Below are positions 44,283 through 55,370 of a DNA stretch of 64,000 nucleotides, piece by piece. This stretch comes from Triticum aestivum (lineage: Eukaryota > Streptophyta > Magnoliopsida > Poales > Poaceae). Made by a program: the position numbers and the translations under genes. The stretch covers positions 121,897,116 to 121,961,115 of the forward strand of contig NC_057797.1 in assembly GCF_018294505.1 (NCBI RefSeq). Direction: 5' to 3'. The notes beneath the pieces are model-generated. The model ran no database searches and was not told the DNA's origin. It saw nothing but the letters and a program-made list of their open reading frames with translations. Numbering within the stretch: the first letter of the stretch is position 1; each line of letters starts with the position of its first letter.

Positions 44283-44574
44283 CTCCCTCCGTCTAGGTGT
44301 ATAAGTCACCTTACGAAAACCAAATAATCCCAAAACACTTAGGCGTGATGCATTAACTCCCATATCTTTTCTTGTTTCTTGACATATCAACCAATAAGAG
44401 ATGCCGGGCATGCATGCTTTCAACGACTTGAGACTATCAAACACAACATGCAGTGGTTAGTTCATTGCATGCAATGCTATTAATTAGCAAATAAACATTA
44501 AGTTCTATCGTTTTCCCCTCTTCCTTGGTCACCGTGCACAACCTAAGATGACTTATTCACCTAGATGGAGGGAG
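44283..44574. mobile_element. Stowaway-type MITE, long copy
   Basis: 292 bp from CTCCCTCCGTCTAGGTGTAT to ATTCACCTAGATGGAGGGAG, with pairing ends over about 35 bp (AAGTCACCTTACG against ATGACTTATTCACC). TA follows on the right. The left neighbour is CA, so the TA duplication is degraded. Confidence 0.75.
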
Positions 44575-44611
44575 TACAACTTTCTGGCTTCATTTTGCTT
44601 TGCGTCTACAA

Positions 44612-44944
44612 CTAACTTGCAGACACGTTTCCATAAGTCTCTATAAGGGACAAAGTCCAAGGTCTATGCTCCTTGTGGATCAGTGGGGCCTTACATTTTT
44701 GCACATCCAAAAAGTGCGTGTACCGCTCCTCCTTCTTGTCCTTGGTGGGAAAGCTGCCCTTCCATGTGGCAGACATTTTGCTAGTCGTGTCATTATGCGT
44801 GGCTCATTCCTTCTCCCACTTATTTTCCATCACCTGATTGTTCCTCTTTGACCAGAACGCTTGTTCGTCCACCCATCCACTTTGCTCATCGTTGTCATCC
44901 AGTCCAATAGATTGTTGGGAGCTTGAGCCATCATTTTTCTTCAT
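44612..44944 (-). pseudogene. Short relic of an unidentified coding sequence
   Basis: On the minus strand a single frame from ATG at 44944 gives a basic start, MKKNDGSSSQQSIGLDDNDE, then QSGWVDEQAFWSKRNNQVME. It is interrupted by one TGA (44806-44804) and continues in the same frame with MSATWKGSFPTKDKKEERYT, HFLDVQKCKAPLIHKE and a TAG at 44612. The region 5' of the ATG continues as lysine/proline codons in the same frame after a stop, so the true start could be further upstream, in sequence displaced by the LTR insertion at 44983. Composition is protein-like rather than random. I do not recognise the family; a transposon-associated Myb/NAM-like protein is possible. Confidence 0.4.
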
Positions 44945-45320
44945 CTTCTTGGAGGGTTTTTAGCTCTTCAACAAACGAGTTGTGTAACACCCACGATGCG
45001 GCTATATCTCCCATGTGTCGGAGCACGACTTAGAGGCATAACCGCATAGTAGGCATGTCGCAAGAGGGTAATCTTTACACATCCCATGTACTGAATAAGA
45101 AAGAGGTACAGAGTTGGCTTACAATCGCCACTTCACACAATACATAAATATAGCATTACATCATCCAGTATACAATCAAGGTCCGACTATGGAACCAAAA
45201 TAAAGACAACCCCAACTGCATAGGTCCCCGATCGCCCCAACTGGGCTCCACTACTGATCGTCTGGAAAGGAAACATAGTAACGTCCTGAATCCTCGTCGA
45301 ACTCCCACTTGAGTTCGGTC

Positions 45321-45325
45321 GCATC
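45321..45325. other. Target-site duplication (left) of the 4.3 kb solo LTR
   Basis: GCATC, identical to 49665-49669. Confidence 0.9.
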
Positions 45326-46032
45326 TGTCACATCCTAGTTAGCCATGCATTAGAGTGTTGCATCATGTTTACTCTTTCATCAGAAACTTGAAATGGGGAT
45401 CTGTGAAACCCTCAGAATCTTTTTGAAAATGACCCAAATAAAAATTTCTCCAAAAAGGTCCAAGAAAATGCTCATGTTGCTCTCTGAAAATATTGGACAG
45501 AGATAAAAATCAAACCAATATTTTAAGAGCTCATAGGTATTTATTTTGGGCATTTGGAATTAATGCATAAATATTTGCATTGGAAATATATTAGTTATAT
45601 ATATTAATATATGTCCAAATATTATGCCAACTATAAAGGAGCTCTGGAATAATATATATAGCTCCTGCAAAAATTGGCATAAGTTAAATAAATGATTTAA
45701 TATATTATTTAAATCAAAACAAATGTCAGAAATTAGAAAACAGAAAATAATTAACAGGAGGAGCTTACCTGGGCTCCTCCACTGTGCGGCCCAGCCAGCT
45801 GGCTGGCCCAGCCAGCAGCTGGCCCAGCCCATCTCCCTCCTCTGTCGTCTTCGTCCCGACAGAGGGAGGGGAGTGTGGCCGGCGCGCGCGCGCGCCACCG
45901 CGCCACGCCACCTCTCTCCTTGCCTGCCTGCCCTCCCCTCCTCGCCTCGATGCCCCTGGACGACGCCACGCCTCCCCCCTGCTCTCTCTCACTCTCCCCC
46001 GGCTCTTCCCTCCTCTCCCTCGCTCTCTCTCT

Positions 46033-46364
46033 CACACGGCCGAACACCACCGTCGCCGCCGTTCGCCATAGCAGCCGTCTCCGGCCACCCCTCGCTCCCC
46101 CGACTAGCTCGGAAGCTCCGCCACGACCCCCTCTTCCTCCCCACCGCTCCACGGTCNNNNNNNNNNNNNNNNNNNNNNNNNNNNNNNNNNNNNNNNNNNN
46201 NNNNNNNNNNNNNNNNNNNNNNNNNNNNNNCTCTCTCTCTCACACGGCCGAACACCACCGTCGCCGCCGTTCGCCATAGCAGCCGTCTCCGGCCACCCCT
46301 CGCTCCCCCGACTAGCTCAGAAGCTCCGCCACGACCCCCTCTTCCTCCCCACTGCTCCACGGTC
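46033..46364 (+). repeat. Tandem duplication around an assembly gap in the solo LTR
   Basis: The stretch CACACGGCCGAACACCACCG to CGCTCCACGGTC at 46033-46156 is repeated almost exactly at 46241-46364 (GCTCGG against GCTCAG, and CACCG against CACTG), with 74 N between (46157-46230). The offset is 208 bp. It is either a true tandem repeat or an artefact of assembly at the gap. Confidence 0.8.
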
Positions 46365-47540
46365 CTCCAGAAGCCCTGCATCGCCGCCACGTCGCCGTTC
46401 CCCTCCTCGGGCTCCGACCACCGTCGCCGTCGATTCGCCGTCTCCAGCGCGTCCTCGAGCCCGCTTCGACGCCCACTGCAACCGCGGTGAGCTACGCCAC
46501 CGTTTCCCCCTCTCCTCCCCCTCGTTTCCCCACCGTAGCCTCCTCCCCACCACGGCCGAACCTCCGCCGTCGCCGAGCTCGCCGTCGACGCAGTTCCGGT
46601 GACCATTTGGTCACCCCGGCGAGTCCAACGAGTTCGCAAGACCCCGTAGAGCATCCCTAGCGCCTCGCTTCGCTCGCCTTCGAGCTCCAACCCTGTTCCC
46701 GTGCACGACCGAACCCCGGCGGCCGCAGCCGAGCTCGCCGCCGTCGACTCCGGCCACCCCAGGCCCAGCCACGGCCACCGTTCGATGCGCGGGAGCAAGA
46801 GCTTTCCAACGAGCCCAAGCACGGCCTCTCCCGTGCCCTATAGCGCGATTCCGCATCGCGCCGCCGTCTCGGGCCTCGCCGGCGTCACGTCGCCGGTGGG
46901 TTTGACCCACTTTGACCACGGCAGGACACCCCCTGAGTCCCTGACAGGTGGGCCCAGCCCTGTAGCTAATTAGGATTAGCGCTAACCACTGTTAGTTAAC
47001 CCCCTGACACTGACCAGTGGGCCCCAGCGCCACTAATTAGTAATTAGGATTAAATTAACCCTGTTAAACCCCCCTGTCACTGACGTGTGGACCCCACACG
47101 TCAGGTTTGACTTCAGCCAGCCGCAGTTGACCACTGACGTCATGCTGACGTCATGCTGGCGCAATAATTATAATTTCTGGATTTAATTCAAATCAGGAAA
47201 TTCCAGAATATTATTTAAACTTCAAAAATTCATAACTTTTATTCTGTAACTCCAAATTGGACAAATTATATATGAAAAATGATCAGAAAAATCCAATCTA
47301 TCCATCTGTACTATTTTCATGCATGATCAAACAAGTTAAATTGATGTTTCAAGCAGAACAAGGAAAAGCACTTTAAGAGGCCATGTTTGAGTTTGAAATT
47401 TGAATCTATGATTCAAATTTGTTCAAACCCTTCTGGTTTTAGTTGCATTAGCCCAACACACCCATATTGCTATGTTTCATGCATGCATCATATTGTTGCA
47501 CATTGTTTGGTGATGGTTGTGTATCGGTGTCCTTTGCGAC

Positions 47541-48858
47541 AGGTTCTGCCTCCGAGGAGTACCGTGATTACCCTAACGAAGAACCGTATCAGTGCATCGA
47601 ACCATCAGGCAAGCAACCAACCATTTGATCATATCGATACAATCCCATGTTCTCGCTCCTGCTCTCTTTTACTGCATTAAGACAACGCGTTTCAAACTGC
47701 TGTGTGCCACGGTAGTTGAACCCATTTCCTCTGCATGACCTGTCATTGCCACAGTAACTAGATGAAACCCACTAGCATGTGTAGGAGTTGATTGAGCCAT
47801 GTGTATGTGTTGTTCCTACCTTGCTATGCCTGCTATGCTTAGAGTCGTGTCAGGTCTGGTTCATCTGGGTGATGGGCTAGAGTGAAATGTTAATGTCGGT
47901 AATGAGAGTGGTGTGGTGAACACGATTTGGTAAAGGTATCGATGGGAGGCCATGTAGGAGTACATGGTGGGTTGTTTCATTGAAGCCGACCTTAAGCACT
48001 GAGATCTGTATATGTGATTTAAGATTCAGCTACTACCATGCATTGGGCCCTGAAATATGACCCCGCTCGACTTCTTATTCACCCTAGCTCTCTGTCCAGG
48101 AGTTGCAAGTAGTTTCTGGTGTTTGTAGCCTACTGGAGGCCGTGGACAGCGCTGACCGTAGGGGTGGGCTGTGATGCGGTAGGTACGTGGCCGGGTGTAC
48201 CGAATACCCGTTAGGTATCTCGGGAACCCTGTTCACATCGTTCGGGGCCGTATGGGAAACCTCGGCCGGACTCCCTGCGGATGGAACCTGAATAGGCGAT
48301 AAACCTAGACTAGAGGCTTAAGTGTCTAGGTAGGTCGTGGTCTACACCCACGTCGGCTTTCGCTTGAAGTCTGCCGAGCACATGTCGTGTGCAGACGCTA
48401 TGTGGTGGAAACATGTATGAAGAAGTACACCCCTGCAGGGTTAACATGATCTATTCGAATAGCCGCGTCCGCGGTAAAGGACTACTTGGTTGCCTATATA
48501 GTTCATAGACAAGTAAATGGAAACTACTAAAAGCTTCAAGATAAGTGTGAGTGCCAAGGATGGCTCTTCCGTAGGAAGACGGAGGTGGATCCTCGGTAGT
48601 GTATTGAAGTGGTGAGTAGTGGACTCGTGTGCGCAAAACCATTTCAAGTTGGAGTATCGTAGGATAGTCTAGCCAAGAGTCAAAGCTGGCTTGCTGCAAT
48701 AACTCCACCAACCCTTCTTGATAATATGCATGTATGTAGGATCTGATGTAAGTCTTGCTGAGTACCTTTGTACTCATGTTGCTATAATCTACATTTTCAC
48801 AGAAGACGCTGCAACCCCTTCTGATGGGTTCTATGTAGACGTTGACATCAACGAGTAG
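47541..48858 (+). other. Two-exon acidic small reading frame in the solo LTR
   Basis: Exon 1 follows an acceptor-like TTTGCGACAG at 47532-47541 and encodes GSASEEYRDYPNEEPYQCIE and PS, ending at 47608 before GCAAGC (GC-type donor). Exon 2 follows the acceptor ACATTTTCACAG (48791-48802) and encodes DAATPSDGFYVDVDINE, with TAG at 48856-48858. The junction is in phase: G plus AA gives Glu. The intron is 1194 bp. The design (GC donor, phase, acidic C-terminus with aromatic residues) parallels the one in the LARD LTR although the sequences differ. An upstream exon is probably in the GC-rich leader (45770-46920). Function unknown. Confidence 0.45.
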
Positions 48859-49664
48859 GCTAAAGACCCAGGTGGTGACCCTGAGCTTGTGAAGGACCAC
48901 GTAGTATAGCTAGGCTTTCCAAGCCTCTTCTATTTTACTAGTTGTCTGTACTCAGACAAGTTACTTCCGCTGCTGGTTTGTATGACTGTATGACTTGTAT
49001 GTTGGGTCGTGAGACCCGTACCTTGGTGTATGTTATGTATGGCTCCCTGAGCCTTAAATAAAGTACTTGTGTCGTAGAGTCATGTTGTGATGTTTCGTTG
49101 TATTGCACATATCGAGCATATTGTGTGTATGATTGAAATGCTTGGTATGTGTGGGATCTGACTATCTAGTTGTTTATCTTTAGTAGCCTCTCTTACCGGG
49201 AAATGTCTCCTAGTGTTACCGCTGAGCCATGGTAGCTTGCTACTGCTCTGGAACACTTAGGCTGGCCGGCATGTGTCCTTCTTCGTTCCTGTGTCTGTCC
49301 CTTCGGGGAAATGTCACGCTTTGAGTACCGGAGTCCTGTTAGCCCGCTACAGCCCGGTTTACCAGAGTCCTGTTAGCCCAGTGCTACAGCCCGGACCCAC
49401 TTGCTGATGACCGACACGTTCGAAGCTGGGTCATGGATGCCTGTCCCTGTAAGTCTGTGCCACTTTGGGTTTACGACTAGTCATGTCAGCCCGGGCTCCT
49501 TATCATATGGATGCTAGCGACACTATCATATATGTGAGCCAAAAGGCGCAAACGGTCCCGGGAAAAGGTAAGACGACACCCGTGGGGATACCGTGCGTGA
49601 GGCCGCAAAGTGATATGAGGTGTTACCGGCTAGATCGATGTGACATCGAGTCGGGGTCCTGACA

Positions 49665-49669
49665 GCATC
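49665..49669. other. Target-site duplication (right) of the 4.3 kb solo LTR
   Basis: GCATC, matching 45321-45325. Confidence 0.9.
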
Positions 49670-52509
49670 CCCTGGACTGGCATCATCGGCACCTGCATCT
49701 GGTTTTGGAAGTAATCTGTGAGTCATGGGGACTCAGCAATCTCACACCCTCGCTATCAAGACTATTTAAGCTTAAGGGATAGGCAAAGGTAGTGAGGTGG
49801 AGCTACATCAAGCACTAGCATATATAGTGGCTAACTTGCGCAAATGAGAGTGAGAAGAGAAGAAAAGCACGGTCGAGAAGCTATAGATCAAGAAGTGATC
49901 CAGAAACTACTTACGTTCAAGCATAACACGAGACCGTGTTCTCTTCCCAGACTCCGCCGAAAAGAGACCATCACGGCTACACACGCTGTTGATTCGTTTT
50001 AATTAAGTTAAGTGTCAAGTTCTCTATAACCGGATATTAACAAATTCTCATCTGCCCATAACCGCGGGCACGGCTTTCAAAAGTTCAAAACCCCGCAGGG
50101 GTGTCCCAACTTAGCCCATCATAAGCTCTCACGGTCAAGGAAGGATATTCCTTCTAGCGGGAAGACCCGATCAGTCTCGGAATCCCGGTTACAAGACTTT
50201 TCGACAATGGTAAAACAAGACCAGCAAAGCCATCTGATGTGCCGACAAATCCCGATAGGATTCGCACGTATCTCGTTCTTAGGGCTACACCGGATGAGAC
50301 TAGCTACGAGTAAAACCAAACCTCAAGTTTCCCCGAGGTGGCCCCGCAGGCAGCTCGGTTCGGACCAACACTCAGAGGAGCACTCGCCCCGGGGGGTAAA
50401 ATAAGATGACCCTTGAGTCTACAGAACCCAAGGGAAGGTATATGGTGGTAGGTAGGCAAATGGTAAAACCAAGGTCGGGCCTTGCTGGAGGAGTTTTATT
50501 CAAAGCGAACTGTCAAGGGGTTCCCATAACACCCAACCGCGTAAGGAATGCAAAATCAAGGAACATAACACCGGTATGACGGAAACTAGGGCAGCAAGAG
50601 TGGAACAAAACGCTAGGCATAAGGCCGAGCCTTCCACCCTTTACCAAGTATATAGGTGCATTAAAGTAAACAAGATATAATAATGATATCCCAACAATAA
50701 TCATGTTCCAACAAGGAACAAACTCCATCTTCACCTGCAACTAGCAACGCTATAAGAGGGGCTGAGCAAAGCGGTAACATAGCCAAACAATGGTTTGCTA
50801 GGAAAGGTGGGTTAGAGGCTTGACATGGCAATATGGGAGGCATGATAAAGCAAGTGATAGGTATTGCAGCATGGCAATAGAGCGAGCAACTAGCAAGCAA
50901 AGATAGAAGTGACTTCGAGGGTATGGTCATCTTGCCTGCAAAGTTCTCTGAGTTGGCGTAAGCTTGATCCTCGTAAGCGTACTCAACGGGTTCCTCGATC
51001 ACGAACTCGTCTCCCGGCTCTACCCAAAGCAAGAACACAAGCAAAGGAAACCACAATCAACCACGGTGCAATGCGCAAGCAACATGACGCAAAACATGGC
51101 ATGATATGCGGGATGTAATATGCAATGCATATGCGTGCTCTGGAAGGAAAAGATTGAACCAGGCCTCAACTTGGCAAACCAAGTGCGCCGCTGGAAAGAT
51201 GAGTTGATTTCGGTCGAAATCATATAAAGATCACCGGAATCGGATGCACGGTTTGCAAATGGCAAGCAAAACAATAATGGTACTATTCTGCGATTAACAG
51301 CATGATGCCATCTAAAATGCAACAAGAAACTAAGCTACTGCACTCTAACATAGCAAAAAAGCACATGGCAGTGATCTACTCAAGATTCTTGAAAAAATAT
51401 GAACACTGAGCTACGGCTAAATCACACAATAGCATGTTCAAGCAAGCATGGCAAAAGTGCAAAAGCTATCAGCTTCACAGACTTGGTGAAAATACTAACA
51501 CGCCAGGAATTAACATCAGGAAGCAATGTTTGGAGCACGCAAACAACATGCTACAGGAGAAGGACATAGCAAAACAAGGCATGGCATGAATCTACTCAAA
51601 GCATATAACAAAAGTCCCATACTGACCATAAGCCAAAAAGGATCAGAAGATATGATGGCACTCATGTGAACATAGCAAGTTTCGTTAACAGATTCAGACT
51701 TAGCAGAAAACTGGACATGGAAAAGCAGAGTTACGAAGGCATGTTTGCGAGCTCGATGCACTCAACACAAGGCATTGCATGACAAACTGATCATACTACC
51801 AGCAAGAAGACATGCTCAAGAAGCTAAACATGGCAAGAACAATCTCATATCGTACATGGATCAACTACAACAACCTTGGCAAAATTGATTAACACATAAA
51901 CAGTCTGCCAGGAACATTTTATAGCAAAAGTAGAGCAAGATTGAGTCATGCTAGGATACTCCATAAATGCAAACAAGTACATGAATGCATAGAGCATAAC
52001 CATATGTCAAAATCATCCTTACTGAACATGCTCAAAAGAAGCATGGATCACTCTGTAGCAACATGAATACATGGCATAAAGATAACATCAGGGAAATGAC
52101 TTAGTGAAATTCTAAGTCCCTGAAATCAGCAACATCACGAGAGCTACTTTGCATGCATGTGCTAGTCACCACATTGATCACAAAATACATGGCATACACC
52201 CCTGTAAAGATGGCATGGCATAGCCCAAAACACATGTAGAGCTCAAGACCATATGCAGCACACAATAATCATGGCAAAAATGACAAATGCTCATAAACTG
52301 ATAAGAATCATGAACTAACATTTTATAACACTCTTGCAACAGCCATTAGAGCATAAAGATGGACTCAAACAAGCATGGTGCAATGGAACAAAATGAAGAG
52401 GATATCCTAACGAACATTTTGATATATGGCACGCTCAAAATGGAGCTACAGTGACAGGGATATGGCATGATGAATACACTACTAGGAAAAGGGCTATAGA
52501 TGAAATTGA

Positions 52510-52849
52510 CACTAATGGTGCACCAGAGAAGTGGTGCGCCACTACTATATACTAATGGCGCACCATGTGGTGATGCGCCATTAGTAGTTCTAACTAGTAA
52601 TGGCGCACCAGCCATGGAGTGCGCCACTACTGTATTTTTTTATTCTATTTTTTGCAAAACTACTAATGGCGCACCGTTCCAAAGTGTGCCATTACTAGTT
52701 TAAACTAGTAATGGCGCACTCTGCCACAGTGCGCCAATAGTATTTTTTTTACTTTTTTGCAAAACTGCTAATGGCGCACGGCCAGCAGGTGCGCCATTAG
52801 TATGTTGGGTTACTAATGGCGCATGGCTATATGGTGTGCCATTAGTAAC
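52510..52849 (+). repeat. Seven subterminal hairpins of the CACTA element
   Basis: Each hairpin is an inverted pair of ACTAATGGCGCACC and GGTGCGCCATTAGT around 5-12 loop bases. Approximate spans are 52510-52546, 52551-52588, 52593-52631, 52661-52700, 52701-52742, 52767-52802 and 52810-52849. In En/Spm, short subterminal motifs bind the TNPA protein; these are the likely equivalents. Confidence 0.85.
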
Positions 52850-53345
52850 CTGGGACCAGCTAGATATTTTGGACAGCCACACCAACACACTCACTTTCCC
52901 CACTTCATTCCCTCCACCTCCTTCTCCAAGCTTGTCGGCTGCCTCCTCCTCCTCACCTCATTTGCACCATAGATTCATCAAAATTAAGTGGTGAAATTAC
53001 CCTTTTTTGATAGGTAAGTAAAGGGAAAGCTATCTTCATGTTGTAGATCTACTTTTTTTCTCCCTAGCTCGCTCCAAGAACGTGCACATGCACTTTTTGT
53101 GTCCTAGCTAGATCTATGTATGTTTGTGGTGTTGCATATGTTTGTGGTGTGGCATATATGTTTGTGTTTGCAGGTATCGGTATTTGAAATGCGATAGTTG
53201 CCAATATTTTGCCGGAATGTTGATTCATTTCCGTTTCGGCGAGAATTTTGGCACTATGCATTCTTTTTGGTCCTATTTTTAGGGAAAGTCATGCCAAATT
53301 TTTCTTGGTTCTAAAATATCGTTTTGCTCTACCCCGCAGGAGACC
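52850..53345 (+). promoter_or_regulatory. Promoter and spliced leader of the transposase gene
   Basis: A C/T-rich leader (ACACACTCACTTTCCCCACT and CTCCTTCTCCAAGC) follows the hairpins. A GATAG|GTAAGTAAAG donor is at about 53014, TGTTTGCAG|GTATCGG is a possible acceptor at 53173, and CTACCCCGCAG|GAGACC lies directly before the ATG at 53346 (GACCATGG context). No clear TATA box is seen. Confidence 0.5.
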
Positions 53346-55307
53346 ATGGTCCGCACGATGACCGAAGGCATCGTGAATAGGTCTTTGAGCTCCACGAAGG
53401 CCGAGATGCTTCAAAAGAACGAGACGGAGATAAGATGTCCGTGTCGAAGATGCAAGCTGAAGAGCCTTATTATGGACCCGAATTCCGGGCAGGTGCGGGA
53501 CCACCTGCTCTTGCGTGGTTTCATGGATGGCTATTGGTGGCAAGGTGATGAAGATGACTATGAAGTCGTCCATGGGGGCCGGGCAAGAAATGAGGAAGGG
53601 AAGCAAGACAACCACCACGGCTCGGGCGGGCGAGAAGATGAAGAATCTCTAGGACATGATCACGACGGTGATGCTGTACACAGTCATCATGTAGAAGATG
53701 CCGGACATGATGATGAGGAAGATGCTGGAGCAGACGAAGGGCATGATCATGAAGATGAAGATGCCGGCAGAGCAGACGACGATGGACCATCGATGGGTTG
53801 GGTGCAAGACCCTCATATTCAAGAGCTGCTTCTCAAGCAGACGGATAACGCAAGAGCTGCCGCCCGAGAGAAAGCCAAGCTGGATCAACTGGAGATAGAC
53901 GCGGTTACTCCATTGTATAAAGGATGCAGACCCAAGGATACCCGCCTGAAAGTAACGCTCATGGCTTTGGAGATGAAGGTAAAACACAAAATGACCGACG
54001 CATGCTTCGACGAGAACATGTCATTCTGGCACGAACGTCTTCCCAAGGGGAACAAGTGCCTGACTAGTTTCGAGGAGGCGAAGAAAGTCGTGTGTCCTCT
54101 GGATTTACCGCACGTGAAATACCATGTGTGCATGAACAATTGCATCATTTATCGGGGCGAGCATGCGGATTCTACCATATGTTCGGTGTGCGGCGTCACT
54201 CAATACAAGAAGAGGAAGAAAGCTCCTCAAAAAGTGGTGTGGTACTTTCCGATCACTCCTCGTCTGCAGCAGTATTTCACGGACCCTAAGGTACCAAAGC
54301 TCCTGCGTTGGCACGCGGATAGGGAGGAGAAGAAGCAAGAAGATGACGCAAATGATCCGGGGATAAATAAAAAAGACAAGATGCTGAGTCACCCTAAGGA
54401 TGGGAGCCAGTGGCAAGCGTTGAACTTCGAACACCCAGAATTTGGGAAGGATCCAAGGAACATCGTGCTGGGCGCGAGCACCGATGGAGTCAATCCATTT
54501 GGCAGCCAGAGAAGCACACATAGCACCTGGCCTGTGTTTGTGTGGATGTACAACCTTCCCCCTGGTTGTGCATGAAGAGGAAGTACATTCACATGAGTAT
54601 GCTAATTGAAGGGCCGAAACAACCAGGGAACAACATCAATCTGTATCTAGGGCTGCTGAAAGAGGAGTTAGACACGCTGTGGAAAACGCCAGCCAATATG
54701 TGGGACGCCACAGAGAAAGAATATTTCCTTATGAGAGCCGCACTGCTCACGACGGTGCACGACTATCTCGGTTACATATATCTCACGGGGCAGGTGGTCC
54801 ACGGATTTTCTGGATGCGTCAGGTGCATGGATGACACAACGTATCGCCAGCTAGATAGAGATCCCGGGTCTTCAAAAACCGTGTTCATGGGACATTGAAG
54901 GTGGCTTCGCGACGATGGCCCATGGAGGAAACGCAAGGATCTGTTCGATGGTGAAACCGAACCCCGAAGACGCCCGCATACGAGGAGCGGCGAGGAAATA
55001 GACGGGTTGTTGAAAAATTGGAAAGATTGCCCACTGCCGAGAAAGAAGCAAAAGGCGCCAGAGCCGGGAAAGAAGCGAAAGGCGCCAGAGCCGCAGCTGA
55101 AGGTATGGAAAATGAGGTCTGTTTTCTGGGACTTGCCGTACTGGAAAATCCACCGTGTGCCTCACAGCCTTGATGCCATGCATATCACGAAGAACGTGTG
55201 CGAGAGTCTACTTGGTACCCTGCTCAACATGCCAGAGAGGACCAAAGATGGGCTGAAAGCAAGGGCAGACTTGAAATCAATGGGCATCAGGCAGGAGCTT
55301 CACGCTA

Positions 55308-55370
<63 letters not shown>

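Larger units (their letters stand above)
45326..49664 (+). mobile_element. Complete 4339 bp solo LTR of a long-LTR (LARD/Sukkula- or Erika-like) family
   Basis: Starts TGTCACATCCTAGTTAGCCA and ends GTCGGGGTCCTGACA, flanked by the perfect 5 bp duplication GCATC. Inside are an AT-rich U3 part (45330-45760), a GC-rich leader (45770-46970) with an assembly gap and a tandem duplication, TGACGTCATGCTGACGTCAT repeats near 47135, a middle part with a two-exon small frame, and an AATAAA (CTTAAATAAAGTACTTG) at about 49053 before the end. The orientation follows from leader, frame and poly(A) signal. No PBS or interior is present, so it is a recombination remnant. Family name is not confirmed. Confidence 0.85.
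45251..51019 (-). pseudogene. Two-exon acidic small reading frame inside the LARD LTR, second exon split by an insertion
   Basis: Minus strand. Exon A: acceptor TTTGGGTAG at 51020, then codons for EPGDEFVIEEPVEYAYEDQA and YANSENFAG up to 50936, followed by GCAAG (a GC-type donor). Exon B: acceptor ATGCAG at 49693, then ADDASPGDATELKWEFDEDS and GRYYVSFPDDQ, with TAG at 45253-45251. The exons join in phase (one base plus two). The solo LTR at 45326-49664 lies within exon B. The product is strongly acidic with aromatic residues, and an upstream exon in the GC-rich leader is likely. Function unknown. The match in frame and stop with copy 1 (7115-7191) argues that this was once a coding sequence. 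Confidence 0.45.
44983..52476 (-). mobile_element. Second LARD-like LTR, interrupted by a solo LTR and cut by a CACTA element
   Basis: Plus-strand start TGTAACACCCACGATGCGGC corresponds to the end of the minus-strand LTR at 6837. The pieces 44983-45320 and 49670-51060 are closely similar to 6837-8560. Beyond about 51060 it continues as AT-rich LTR sequence (many CATGGCA/AAACAT words) that differs from copy 1, so it is another subfamily. The left neighbour (ACAAACGAGTTG) is not a PBS, so this is a solo or 3' LTR. Its other end lies beyond the CACTA insertion at 52477. Target duplication on the left would be AGTTG. Confidence 0.7.

Noticed and set aside
45723..46490. Long plus and minus frames across the gap in the solo LTR leader
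   Set aside because: Low-complexity Pro/Ser/Arg, duplicated sequence and N; not a gene on this evidence, although an upstream exon of the small LTR frame may hide here.
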